Of a DNA stretch of 64,000 bases, positions 11,423 through 23,661 are shown in pieces (the stretch's first letter is position 1; every line of letters starts with the position of its first letter). A program made the translations under genes and the position numbers. The stretch is from Leptodontidium sp. MPI-SDFR-AT-0119 (Eukaryota; Ascomycota; Leotiomycetes; Helotiales; Leptodontidiaceae), in assembly GCA_020726505.1 (NCBI GenBank), contig JAHLEZ010000015.1:372001-436000 (forward strand), given 5' to 3'. A model generated the notes under the pieces. That model did no database searches, had not been told where the DNA came from, and saw only the letters and a program-made list of their open reading frames with translations.

Positions 11423-13340
11423 CTAAATCGCCAGTGAATGAAACAGGGGAAGGGAAGGCAATCGAGACTGATAGCCCCTCTCGAGACCAACTGGAATGTC
11501 AGCAACTGCCGGATTCAGGATCCGGCTATAACATACCACAAAGCATATATGCACACTCAAGAATGCAAGGAAGCCAAACCAGTGCAGCTATGATTTGGCC
11601 AAAAGACCAGACTCGCGAATAGTGCTGCTTGAGGGGGCCAGAATCGTGCATTATTTGGTTGAGAGCCGAAGCTGCTCCCCCCATCCCCGCTATGAAGACC
11701 GGAATGTAGACGAGTATGATGAAAAGGGGTTTTAGCCATTGGTATTTTGGAACGACTCGGCTGTTTAATGCAACTTGTTTGTCCTTGAGACGGAAGTCGT
11801 GTGTAAGTTGTAGGGCAATGATGACGAGAAGACACATTATCGAAGAAAGCAGTGATGGTATGACATCTCTCCCTGGAGCAGTGGAGTCAGCAGTATTCAA
11901 TTAGTACTGTTTCAAAAGATCACCGGGCCGAGCAGTGTTACGGAGATAGGATCCAGACCCAGATTGAAGGGTTGAGAAAGAATTTTCCCAACACTTACAG
12001 TCAGTTGCAGGGCCCATGTCTCCTAGGAACGGCTTAACAGGCCAGGCAGGGCATGGGTTGGCAATCAGGGGAGAGAATCCGCCACAGGCTGGGAAATCCA
12101 TATCCACTGCAGGAACAGATACATACAGGCTACCCATTTTGAAGGAAATGCCCTCGACGGTCACAGTCAGGGTCAACATGATTATTGCCATGAAGATTAG
12201 ATACTAGGATGAGTGTCCCATCATGTTTATCGCAGAAAGAGTAGCAATAACAGGTGGCGTGATGGAGGCACATATCTGATCAATGACCACAAAATCACCA
12301 ACATTGCCACTGCTTTTCAAGTTCGCGAGGAATGCTAAGCAAGCAAACTCAATGGCGTAGGAAAAGTAGCACTGAGCTTTGAAGAAGTCGACAATGACGA
12401 TGCAGATAGCCCAATGATATTTTGAAAGTTGGGAATGGCTAATCTTGACGTCGCATACCGACCTACATCGTTTTAGCACAGGATCATTAGTTTAGCAAAG
12501 CACAGTTCAGCTTGACCTACTGTGTTTGCCTGCCTTCGACGTCCGCAGTCAATCTCACAAAAAGGTTACGAGAATAGGTGAAGATCGAGTAGGCGGTGAA
12601 GATGTAGGCAAAAACAAGTTGCATGACGATAGAAGCGACAACCTGGTTTGGTCAGAATTTGAAGAACACCAATTTTGGGGTGCGACGATGGTACTAACTC
12701 CTATGCCTGCAATATCTGGATTTGCTTGCGATGAGGGAGTACATATGTCTATTAGACAAGTGAGAGCCGTCGCAAGGTGAAGCTGATCAGAAACATTCAG
12801 GGACGATCGATTGGTCTGGGAAAATAAAGTTGGACGAGCGCAAACGGAATTGTAAGTGGAGGGAAATTCTAAACCGCCAACACGAGAACCATGTCCGTCG
12901 TACGGCCCTAGCCCATGTGCCAGGCTGCTATCATCTTGATCATTTTGGTCATACGGTCCTAAAGCGGTTTGGATGAAGGCCGGCAACCATCCATTGGGAG
13001 CCGCTAAACAATACTCGATGAAGCAGTTCGCGATGGGCCTCCCAGATGTCAAGAGGACATCTGGTTTATGTTTCGCACCGTAGATGCCCAAGCTTGACAG
13101 ATGGTTCAATTCCGAATCCGTGTATGTGCCATTGTCCATTTCGACGCTGATCTGCTGGTATTTCAAGCATTGAAACAAGTTGCCTGGCTGACTTTCATTC
13201 TCAAAAAGAGTGGTCGGATCAGTGCATGCTGTACTGCAGTTGCTAGTCGTACATATCGGGTTCACATTGGTGAGATTGATATAGGAGTGATGATGATACT
13301 GGTCCTGGAAGGTCAAATTCCAGACCGCAATTGAGCTCAT
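11423..13340 (-). CDS. Unrecognised multi-membrane protein with glycosylated ectodomain; in-frame TAG at 12204-12206
   Basis: Five exons (12699-13340, 12521-12642, 11999-12462, 11537-11872, 11423-11490) join in frame with good GT-AG introns (544 codons). The first about 215 residues are Cys-rich with several N-glycosylation sequons (NLT, NCS, NES, NGT, NRS, NVS) and look extracellular. After that come about seven hydrophobic segments, among them IVMQLVFAYIFTAYSIF, PLFIILVYIPVFIAGMGG and IIAALVWLPCILECAYML. One codon in exon 3 is TAG (after INMMGHSS, before YLIFMAII), while the frame stays coding-like on both sides. The start is unsure because no signal peptide precedes the ectodomain, so an upstream exon may exist. 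I do not recognise the family. It is either a recent pseudogene, a sequencing error, or has an unseen small intron. Confidence 0.6.
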
Positions 13341-14022
13341 AATTTCAGCCTTTATAAAAACCCTTCGACGTAAACCTCATAGCCATATGAGCGATGAGAC
13401 TTGCCAGAGACTCCAATGTGTAGCATTGGAAAATGTGGGAGGTGGTTCAGAGCAAAAACTCCCTGCAGCCTGTAAGAGCAGAGCAGCACAGTTGCTGCAG
13501 AGCAGGGTCTTAGATTGCCGACAGCGTTGCATCTTCAACCACAGCCTCCTTCGAGACCCGATAAAAGCTGAGCTGACATGCAAGATACAGCACTGACTGT
13601 CCTATGAAATGTGACCTAGAAAGGAGGAGACTTCAGGCTGAATACAAGGAGAAATAGATGCGGCGACAAGAGCTGGATGGGGCTGAAACGCCGATGTACT
13701 GGTACACATGTGCATGGAGCTGATAGGAAAGAAGACAAAGGAATAATTGGCAAATCTCAACCACGCGTCTAGGCTAGGTTGAGAAATTGCGAGGGAAGTC
13801 ATCTAATGCTTTGATGGCATTGGTAGGAGAGAAGAGGCTGAGATGGGTAGCTAGAGGCTGGGTAGTCCTTTGCGTTTATGAAGCGCAGCAGTCGCTTACA
13901 TCTACTCGAAGGCGCTAATACCCCTGTGAATGGATTACTAATACGTCCACTCTACGCGTCAACCTCGAAGTCGCGTCTCCAAAAACAAGACAGACAAGTT
14001 TTGTGGAACTGCTTCAACAACA
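13341..14022. other. Divergent promoter region between the membrane protein gene and MSH3
   Basis: No supported gene. A minus-strand frame at 13602-13802 has a hydrophobic patch (FANYSFVFFPISS) and could be a lost upstream exon of the membrane protein, but I found no splice join. The right end is the MSH3 leader. Confidence 0.4.
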
Positions 14023-17000
14023 ATGGGGAAACAGCCTTCTTCGACACCTACTCCATCGCAGGGAAAACAAACAGCAATATCAAGCTTCTTCACACGAAAG
14101 CCAGCAACAAGTTCACAACCTGCTGCGAGCTCCCCAACGCCGAATCCGCCACCCAAGGTCTCAAAAGAGCCAAATCTTTACGATGCGGAATCAGACGAGG
14201 ATGAGGATCTGTTCGTAGCACAGAGAAAAACTTCGTCGAAGAGACCTTTGGCGGATGTTTCAAACGGGGCCAATGGGAGCAATAACACGATAGAGCCCCA
14301 TGCGAAGAGGAAGAGGGGCGAGGACGAAGAAGGGAGTAGTGCATTCTCGACAAAAGCTCCAACAAAATCAAAGTCTGGATCTACGGAACCCATAACATCC
14401 CCACGAACCGAAAAGTTTGTCTACACAGGGTCTAGCCAGATTGCTTCCAGTGAGCAACCTGCAATTCCAGAAGAGCAAGATGATATCAGCCCTGCAGAGA
14501 AGGCCCGGAAGGAGGAGTTACACAGGCAGTGGGTTAAGAGAATCGGAGGCATAAATATTGGCAGACGATATGATGATGCTGTTCCGGCTCCGAACGAGGG
14601 TGATGGCGACGAGGATGGAGAGGAAGAGGATGAAGCACCTGCTCCAAAAGCAAAGAGGAAAGGCGCCAAAACCGGTAAACTCACTCCTCTGGAGCTGCAG
14701 GTGCTGGATATCAAGCGGAAGCATATGGATACGCTCTTGATCGTCGAAGTCGGGTACAAGTTCAAGTTCTTTGGGGAAGATGCGAGAGTTGCAGCCAAAG
14801 AGCTAAGCATTGTCTGTATCCCTGGGAAATTCAGATATGATGAGCGTAAGTTGGCCTGAACCGATGGATATTTAAGCGCTAATGTGTCCCTGCAGACCCA
14901 TCCGAGGCTCACTACGATCGATTTGCATCAGCCAGTATACCTGTGCATCGATTGCCCGTACACGCAAAACGTTTAGTGACTGCTGGCCTGAAGGTCGGAG
15001 TTGTAAGACAAATCGAGACCGCCGCTTTGAAAAAGGCAGGGGACAACAGAAATGCTCCTTTTACACGCAAGCTTACAAATGTCTATACGAAGGGGACATA
15101 CGTGGATGACATCGATACCCTGGACCAGCCTGCCGAGGGAGCTCCTTCAACCGGCTACCTTCTTTGCATCACTGAGTCTAAGGCTAAAGGCTGGGGCACG
15201 GATGAGAAGGTCGAAGCCGGGATACTCGCTGTGCAGCCATCAACAGGTGACATCATTTACGATACTTTCGAAGATGGGTTCATGCGGAGTGAACTTGAGA
15301 CCAGATTACTTCATCTTGCACCATGCGAATTTCTGATTGTGGGCGAGCTCACCAAAGCCACGGACAAGCTAGTCAAGTACCTTTCAGGGAGCAGTACCAA
15401 TGCATTCGGGGACAGGATTCGAGTTGAGCGGGTAGCCAAGGGAAAAACTATGGCTGCTGAATCCCACTCTCACGTCACCCAATTCTATGCCGATAAGCTA
15501 AAAGCTCAAGAAAACGACACTGAGAAGGAACGGGAACAGAGTCTCCTAGACAAAGTCTTAAAGCTTCCAGAAGCAGTCACTGTCTGCCTGTCGGCAATGA
15601 TTACTCACCTAACAGAGTACGGGCTCGAGCATGTCTTTGATCTTACCAAGTACTTCCAGTCTTTCAGTACTCGGTCACACATGCTTCTGAACGGGAACAC
15701 CTTAACAAGTCTCGAAGTCTACCAGAACCAAACTGACCATACTGAGAAAGGAAGTCTCTTCTGGACTTTGGACAAGACACAAACACGCTTCGGCCAGCGT
15801 CTTCTCCGGAAATGGGTTGGACGTCCACTTTTGGACAAGACACAGCTCGAGGAAAGAGTCTCGGCAGTTGAGGAGCTGAAAGACGGCCACCAAACACCCA
15901 AAGTCGACAAACTACACTCCTTACTCCGGAATATCAAGACCGACCTCGAGAGGAGTCTGATCAGGATCTACTACGGAAAATGCACTCGTCCAGAACTACT
16001 CATAGCGCTTCAAACCCTCCAGCGAATTTCCAACGAGTATTCCTACGTCCGAAGCGCAACAGACGCACCCTTCAAATCCGATCTCATCAACACTGCCATC
16101 TCAAGTCTCCCTAGCATTTCCGAAACCCTCATCTCCTTCCTCGACCAGATCAGCGCCGAAGCAGCCCGCCAAGACGACAAATATGCATTCTTCCACGAAG
16201 ACCACGAAACCGAAGCAATCACAGACCACAAACTAGGCATTGCAGCCGTCGAGCAAGAACTCGACGCCCACCGCGAAGTAGCAACCGATACTCTCCGCCA
16301 ACACAAAAAGGTAAACTACACGACCGTAGCAGGCATCGAGTATCTCATCGAAGTGCCAAATCAAGACCTGAAGCGTGTCCCAGCATCCTGGTCAAAGATC
16401 TCCGGCACGAAAAAAGCATCACGTTTCCACACGCCCGAGGTAGTCCGCCTCTTGCGGGAAAGAGATCAGCACAAAGAATCTCTGTCCGCAGCATGCGACG
16501 TAGCATTCAAAACTCTCCTCTCCTCAATAGCAAGCCACTACGGCCCACTCCGGGACGCTATTTCCGCACTCAGCACACTAGACTGCCTGCTCTCTCTCGC
16601 GACTGTAGCAGCCTTTCCAGGGTATACGAAACCCACCTTCCTACCCTCCTCCCCAGGCTCAGCAACACAGATCAACATCGTAGGCGGTCGCCACCCCATG
16701 GTCGAACAGCTCCTCCCCTCAACCTACATCCCAAACAACACATCCCTCTCCAACGGCCCCTCACCCTCCTCCTCATCGCCCTCCCAACCAAATACCCGCA
16801 CCCTCCTAATAACCGGCCCCAACATGGGCGGCAAATCCTCCTACGTCCGCTGCGTAGCCCTCATAGCCCTCCTCTCCCAAATCGGCTCTTTCGTGCCCGC
16901 AGAATCCTGCTCCCTCTCCCTGCTAGACGGGATCTACACACGCATGGGCGCCTACGACTCGATATTAACATCGCAATCCACCTTCCAAGTCGAGCTATCG

Positions 17001-17504
17001 GAGACGTCTTCGATATTGAAATCGGCTACTAGTAGGAGTCTGGTGATCTTGGATGAGTTGGGACGGGGCACGAGTACGCATGATGGTGTGGCGATCGCAG
17101 GGGCGGTGCTGGATTGGGTGGTTAGGGAGACGAGGTGTCTTTGTTTGTTTATCACCCATTACCAGAGTCTGGCGAGTGTGGCGAGGGGCTTTGAGGGCGG
17201 CGAATTGAGGAATGTGCACATGAAGTTTAGTGCCGTTGAGAAGGAGAGTGGTGGAGACGAAGAGATCACTTTCTTGTACGAGGTTGGTGAGGGTGTTGCG
17301 CATCGGTCGTACGGGTTGAATGTTGCGAGACTGGCAAATGTTCCGCAGGTTGTTTTGGATAAAGCTGCACTTAAGTCCCATGAATTGGAGATGGAGGTCA
17401 AGCAGAAGAAGATGGTCAGTCTGGCAAGATTGATGAGTGATGTATTTACTATGAAAGGTGCTTCTCATTTTGAGGAGCTAATTGTGGGTATGGAAGAGCT
17501 ATAG
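14023..17504 (+). CDS. MSH3: DNA mismatch repair protein Msh3 (MutS homologue)
   Basis: Two exons (14023-14845 and 14896-17504; one 50-bp intron) give 1143 residues, the normal Msh3 length. Msh3 pairs with Msh2 (MutSbeta) in the nucleus and recognises insertion/deletion loops. The N-terminus carries a PCNA-interaction box, QTAISSFF at residues 16-23, within a disordered acidic region with basic patches. The mismatch-binding domain begins near [20 protein letters not shown] and includes the [10 protein letters not shown] segment. The connector, lever and clamp regions follow. The ATPase has Walker [13 protein letters not shown] (about 913) and Walker [16 protein letters not shown] (about 993), then the FITHY switch. 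All key residues are present and the frame is intact. It is convergent with the zinc-finger gene, 220 bp away. Confidence 0.97.
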
Positions 17505-17724
17505 TGTACGATACAGGCTGTGAAGAAAGCGAAATAAGAGCAATAGCAAGTCATGATACCCCATCCTCGCCCCTCATAATGTCGTAGTGAGCTAAAATAA
17601 GCAATAAGCAGAAAGAAATTTGATGCACAATAAAGAAATAAGAAAATCCGCAACGCCCCACGGCAAACCAAACTCCTAGGTATGTCCACATTCGTTGCCA
17701 GAGCCGTTCTGGAAGCTGGAAATA

Positions 17725-19669
17725 TTAGATGCCAAAGTTGTTGTTGCCACTGGTGTTGTTACCAGGGTGTTGACCCATGCCATGGCCTTGTTGTTGACCC
17801 ACGCTAGCCATTGGGTTGGGCTGTTTGTTGTAGTCGTTGAGGAAGTTTGAGCCGAAGCTGTTTGGAGATCTGTTGTCGCCATAGCCAGTATAACCGTATG
17901 GGCCACCACCATAGCCGTAAGACCTAGTATAGCCATGGTTGAACAGAGGGTTAGATGGTCCTTCATGGAATGCATGTGGCGGATAGACTTGTGAGTCGGA
18001 GAGAGCTCGTCGATTGGGGTGATAGGTTTGCATCTCAGGTTGGCCATTCTCCTTGCCACTTGTTCGGTATGATGTTGGTCTGGGAACTGGAGTTGGAGAG
18101 GCAAGGGTATGGTTGGAGTGCATCGAATTGTTTGGAAATGTAGGCAAGCCGTGAGAATTGAAGAACTCGAATCTGCGGTCGAGGTTGATCAGCAAGACAA
18201 ACGGTTCTGCGGAAATAACTGGAATATACCGGTGGTCTTCCAGTGGAGTTTCAGTTCGACCAGGGCTAACTTCTGGGATGTCCTGGAAGATGGCAAAGCC
18301 TCGCTTCTTGGTCATATCTCCGACAGTCAATCGGAATTCCTCGTCCTCCTCTGCACTCGGGATGTATCGTCGATCGAATGCTGCCAATGGATTGAGGACT
18401 GGCGCATTACCAGCATAGTAGTTGGGAGGAGCCTGCATGGAGTTTATTTGTCTCTTCTGAGGACTGACAGCCGCGGCAACAGCTTTCTTACTTCTAGTAG
18501 CTCGCATGCGAGGAGCATTGGTACTGAGAGATGAAAGAGCTTTGGTTGCTTGGCGGGGCTTTTTCTTCTTAGGCGAGGGAATTGAACGAACCTGTGATCA
18601 GTTAGCCGAAAGGTCTTGAGCAATCACTGCCAAATAAAGAGAGAGGTGCTCGACTGAAGCATACCGGACTGCTTTCAGCGGACAGTGGGCCGAAGATATC
18701 TCTTGACCCTCTGAAGTCACCGTTGGCGTGGAAGCTAACCTCAGCAGGTTCAGATGCCAAAGATGTAGCAATCATATCCTCAAGCACAGTGTGATCCTTT
18801 CGCTGATTACGCATTCTCTTCATCTCAGGAGTGGCGGAATCAAACAGATCCATGCCTGGCCAGATGATACCCTTGAGCTTGGCACTGTCGGTGAGCTTCT
18901 CGCCAGGCTTCGTGCCTTCTGTGTAGTTGGGATCCTCGAGATTAAGCTTCACTGGGGTTGTGAGGCTGGTGAAATCGTAAGCAGAGAATCTCAGTAGTTG
19001 CAGACCAACATACTTGGGGTCAACCTTGCTGCTAGCTGGTGTCTCTGGGCGAGTGAAGTTTGGGACTTGACGTCTGGTAGTCGGTGTGGTATAAAGTGCA
19101 TTGGGCTCCCAATCATCCATTCGCTCTGCTTGGCCGTCTTCTGCAGTTGACCAGGCTTGCATTCTGGGAACCGGAGCACGAAATACAGGTGTTTGAGCCA
19201 GAACTTCCTTGGCAGGGGCTGACTTGGCCTTCTTCTCCTTCTTGGGCTTGTCTGATATTAGCAAAGTTCAAGAATGCGTCATTGGCTAAGTAAGGTTGCG
19301 AGGAGGGGAGTGAATAGTCTGAGAAGTGAAAGATGCGAGTGGTGAAGGTTGTGAGGGTCAGCTTACAACAGCGGAAGTAGTTGAAGCATCAGAGACTCTG
19401 GCCTTCTTCGACTTCTTAATGTCCTTGGCAGCCAATCGCTCAGACAGCAAGGTGTCGAGGTTATTCTGATTGTACCAGAATGCAAATTGATTGAGCTTGT
19501 CTCTGCACTCGACCTCATTTTGGGCCCGAATCTCAAGCTTGAAGCGATGGGCGAGGTGTGACTTCGACGAGATGTGGGTCAGAAGGTGGGAGATATCGGA
19601 GAACTTGGGGTCCTTGGGGCAGAGAATGCATTGCAAGTCGATATTGCTTTCTTGCTTGTTTTTGGGCAT
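17725..19669 (-). CDS. Conserved C2H2/U1-type zinc-finger protein of unknown function
   Basis: Exon 1 (19367-19669) encodes a C2H2-like finger, CILCPKDPKFSDISHLLTH followed by ISSKSH, and then a charged helix ending in a KKSKKAR basic patch. Exon 2 (18665-19251) and exon 3 (17725-18591) join cleanly in frame. They encode a long, mostly disordered protein with PKKKKPRQATKA and MRATRSKKA basic motifs (likely nuclear localisation) and a Gly/Tyr/Asn-rich C-terminus (YGYGGGPYGYTGYG). The intron 1 join does not keep frame with the obvious splice sites (gtaagc donor, atcag acceptor): one base is missing, or a rare GC donor four bases later (19362-19363) is used. A nuclear, nucleic-acid-related role is inferred from the finger and basic tracts only. 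Confidence 0.7.
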
Positions 19670-21432
19670 CTTGACTGTGCTGCAGAGGAGGAGACATTAG
19701 CTATTGACCACTGCAGGTGGAAGGTAGGAAGGAGAAATGAGGTTGAGGTGGTCGAGACTCCCAATTGAATGCGGTATTCAAGATTTGGTATCAAAGACGC
19801 TCAATTGAATGGCAGGGAGTGGGAGTCCGCCAATTGGCAGCAGACTGACCTTATATGTAGATACAGAGCATCTGGTGGTGATCAATTGGCAATTGCTGCT
19901 CGTGAACTGCCAACGTAGTGATTGATTACTATCCGTTGGAGTGCCTGGCAAGGTGCAGGTGGGCAACACGCAGTGTGTGGGAATGAGCAATCGTAAATGA
20001 CTGCTCTTGTTAAACAACAGACGATTGGGATTGGTGGTGCAGGAGGAAGGATTGCCTGAGCGGTGTTGGTGAAGAAGGAGGACGGGATGGAGATGGTGAG
20101 GAGTGGAAGAAGAGAAGGAGAGAGGGAGAAGCAGGAGGAGTTTTGTAGATGGAGGAGAGAGGAGAGGCTAGTCCAGCCTTGTGAGAGCTCGTTGAATGAG
20201 GAAGGAAGGTTCCCAGTTGGGAAGGGACGAGAGTCGAGGTCAACGAGGTCGGAAGCCAGGCAAGAGGAGAAGGGGGAAAGTCTGCAGAGAGATTGAGAGA
20301 AATTATGGCAAAGCTGCCACATTGAGTGTTGGCGATGGAGTCTAATCGGACTGAATGGTTCTATTATGTCCGAGTTCGCGTTTGAAGTTCCCAGGTGAGT
20401 TTGAATTCCAACATTGAATACCTCGACTAATCGGTCACGTGGGGGACAACCAAAAGGGGAGCTCTCCTGATTGAGATACTCCAGATAATTCATAGCTTGA
20501 AATGCTTGCATCGTATAGCATTCTTGTTGTCTGGTACCACCGAACAGGAAAATTGAAGATATGTGTTCAAGACAGTCGTCATCCTGCTCATTCAATCATA
20601 GGAGCAGGTACACAAATAAATGAGCAGTCGACCGTTTACAGAGCAGAGAAGAGCAGCACTCCGAAATTCATAGGTTCGTTACAGATAGCAGGAGAGGAGA
20701 ATTTCTCGTCTCAGCTCCGGCCAAAAGTGCATGTAACGGAAAGAACAAGCTTCGAAAATGGCTATTCAAATTCGGCAGAAGAATGTAAAAAAAAAAAACA
20801 AAAAAAACACAGGAACCCATACTAAGTCTCCGCAATAGGTAAAAGAGGGAACATAGGTGGGTTATGATTGGCGAATTGCTGTTCTTTACCTCGCCCTGAC
20901 CTGCAGAACATGGCCAGGGGTTTCCCTGACAGCACCATATTACATATCTGAGAGAAACTCCTCATAACCCAAGAATGGAAAATACGCTCCTCCACAGCCT
21001 CTAACCTCAAGGCCCGAAAGTAAAACAGCAGAATTCCCATACATTACGAAATAGGGGCTTACATCCATCATCAAACCACCTCAGCCCGCAGTACTCTGCA
21101 TCCATGCAAGTACTCACCTATTGTACCAAAGCATTTTGAGCACTCAAAACACGGTGATACAGCGAACTTGAGTGCTCTCGTTAGCCATGGCCTCTATTGA
21201 GGTTTTACTTTTCTCCTGCCTTGTATCCTAGGACCACTCTTTATAGGTACGAGGTTATTAGATGGCAGGAGGCTATGTACTTGGCATAGGATTCTGGAGT
21301 ACGCTTTCAGACCTACAGCTACAGGTACAGATCCGTCATTGCCTCGTTTGTTTCTTTGGGTGATAGGTGGAGGCGTGTTAGTTTACGAGGAAGGGAGGGA
21401 CAGGGATTTTTGAGTATTTAGTGCTTCATCAT
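19670..21432. other. Intergenic, no supported gene
   Basis: Contains a long minus-strand frame (19882-20595), but it is Ser/Pro/Leu-rich and lies opposite purine-rich sequence (GAGGAGA-type tracts, 20040-20290), so I regard it as chance. An E-box-like CACGTG lies near 20435. An A-rich tract lies at about 20788-20810. The right end is the 3' flank of the geranylgeranyltransferase gene. Confidence 0.5.
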
Positions 21433-22653
21433 TCATGGCTCGTTATCATATCCAGCCCCAAGCTCTCGCTCAATGACTTTTCTCGGCATGCAGCTTGATC
21501 TTGTTAGTAGACTTCAATAGGAAGGAGAGAAGTACGCACTAAACAGGATCAACCTCCTCCAACCCTTGATACCCCAATAGACTCAATCCAGCGATACCGA
21601 AGACCGTATGGAAGACATCCACCACATCACCCGGTCTATCAGCAATCCCACCCATTTCAGGATCCTACTTCATCATCAGCACACTTCCCAGACAAAACCC
21701 AACGAGAAGAGTAACCAACCTGACACCTCAAAATAAACCCCTTCAAAGCTTCCCCATCAACCCAATGTAACCTCCCAATCATAGCCAAACTACTCCCCAC
21801 CCACCAACTATAACAAACATCTTCCAACTTCTCCGCCCTGCCATTCAAGCCTCCCTGCTCAACCTGCCTCTCGCTCAACCACCTCCCCAATTTATCCTTA
21901 TCCACAACATCAATCCTCCTTGCAATACTCAAAGCCGCCAAACACGCAAAGATCTGTCCGGAATGACTCTCCGCTCCAGGCGAAACCCCATATCCACCAT
22001 CGAAATTCGCGCAAGAGGCTATGTACGCAACAGCGAGAGGGACGTCGACCAGGTCGAGGAGTTTGAGGAGGGAGAGGCCAATGAGGGAGGAGCAGATGAA
22101 GCGGGTATCTTCCTCGCCCCATTCGTCGCCCGCGAAGGTACCTGTTTCTCTATTTTGGAGGGCTGCGATCCCTAGTTTGTGTCAGCACTGATTGCACTTC
22201 ACTTCACTTCAACCCAGTATTGGGGGACAAAGAGAAATACGCACATTTCCCAACAGCCATCTTCCCCCCCACACCACCAACCTTCACACCCCTCTCCTCG
22301 AGCTCATTCCACGCCCCAACCATAGCTAATATCTGGACCGCACTGCACGTATACAGTAAATGCGCATCATGACCCGGCGCAGCTCCAAACCCACCACTCT
22401 CCGTCTGACAACTCAGCACGAAATCAATCGTCTCTTTCCTAGGTAGAGCATCAGGACGATTAAGTAGATGGAGAGCCGTGAGACCCCAGTAAATGCCGTT
22501 GAGGCGGAGGTGCTCGGTGAGGTGGTATTCGAGCTCGTCTTTGCGGGTGTCGAGGGATTGGATGTATTTTACGTGGGCTGAGATGGAGAGTTGGAGTTCT
22601 GTTGGGAGGGAAGATGAGGTGGAGGCTCGTCCTGGACCGGATACGAGGGACAT
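21433..22653 (-). CDS. BET2: Rab geranylgeranyltransferase (GGTase II) beta subunit
   Basis: Exons 22245-22653, 21720-22171, 21540-21664 and 21433-21493 give 348 residues. With the alpha subunit and Rab escort protein this cytosolic enzyme adds geranylgeranyl groups to the C-terminal cysteines of Rab/Ypt GTPases, which drives vesicle traffic. The start region [20 protein letters not shown] and [15 protein letters not shown] matches Bet2. Prenyltransferase alpha-alpha repeats are visible as [36 protein letters not shown] and [20 protein letters not shown]. The zinc ligands are the Asp/Cys of EDVCYSWW and the His of VDVFHTVFG. The last 61-bp exon carries the conserved CMPRKV end. I chose MSLVSGP as start; longer upstream frames lack family similarity. 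Essential housekeeping gene, intact. Confidence 0.95.
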
Positions 22654-23661
22654 TTTGATGGTATTGTTTCTCCCTTTATATAATCCTAATGAGAGATGGA
22701 AGGTTAGGAGGAGAGACAGAGCTTGCCTAGCCTGGAGGTTGAGAAACCCCACCAGATCATAAGCCAATCAGAATGTTTGTCAGCCTCGCCGATCTTCACA
22801 TCTCTTGTCCCACGAGGCTTTAGAAACCTCGAATACATTTTATACTTTCAGAAACAGAAAACACGGGGAAAATCAAAATCCAAGACTCTGTCTCGTTCAA
22901 AATGTGAACAGTCTCAATTCCAATTTATTTGATGCAACACAAGGAGATTAGTACTTTTTTCAAACAGATCCATTTCTTTCGGATCTGGAGTCATCAGAAG
23001 AGCATTTCACAGACTTTCTTAACTTCCTCCTAACTTCGTCCATTTGAAAAATCTTCTTGTAGGTATCCTCTATCCCATGGTTTCGGGCCATCAAAATAGC
23101 TCCAGGACTTCATCTTGCTCAAAGCCGTATTTCCACGACATGTCGCACTCCAGCTGTTACTCAGCTTCGACGCTAGTCTTCTCACAGCCAATCAAATCGT
23201 CAGTCTCACCTCATCCGACCACATGGCTATCCAGGTACTATTTAACTCTAAATGAAAGTTTTTGAAACAAAACTTTCTTCTCCAAAACATTCTTCCAACC
23301 TACATTCAACGACTCCGTGATGTACATTCTCAGTTTATCCCCATCAACATCAACTCTCAGCCTTGCCATTAGTGTGGTGTGGGCCGGCATGTTCAAAGCT
23401 CCGAGTTTGGCGGGCCTCGGAGTCTACCTAGGTACGGTTTGTAATCTATGGAGACATGATATGTCTACATATGGACCCTACAGTTCTTGCCAGAGACGAG
23501 GTTACAGATAGATAGAGATAGCAGTCCATCTTAATCTTACTGTCATCGATTACTTCCATCTCTATTGTGTCATTCTCTTTGTCTCTCATTCGGATTGACA
23601 GTCAATTGATTCCATCACCACCTCTCCCCTGCTACAAGCAAGCTACCTAGGTACTTCGTAC
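22654..23661. other. Divergent promoter region
   Basis: No supported gene between the divergent BET2 and GGCT-like genes. The palindrome TACCTAGGTA occurs at 23425-23434 and again at 23644-23653, just before the GGCT-like start. Confidence 0.5.

Noticed and set aside
16493..17032. Plus-strand frame of 179 codons inside MSH3
   Set aside because: Alternative frame of the well-supported MSH3 ATPase region.
19882..20595. Minus-strand frame of 237 codons
   Set aside because: Opposite a purine-rich tract; Ser/Pro/Leu-rich, no domain; lies in the leader region of the zinc-finger gene.
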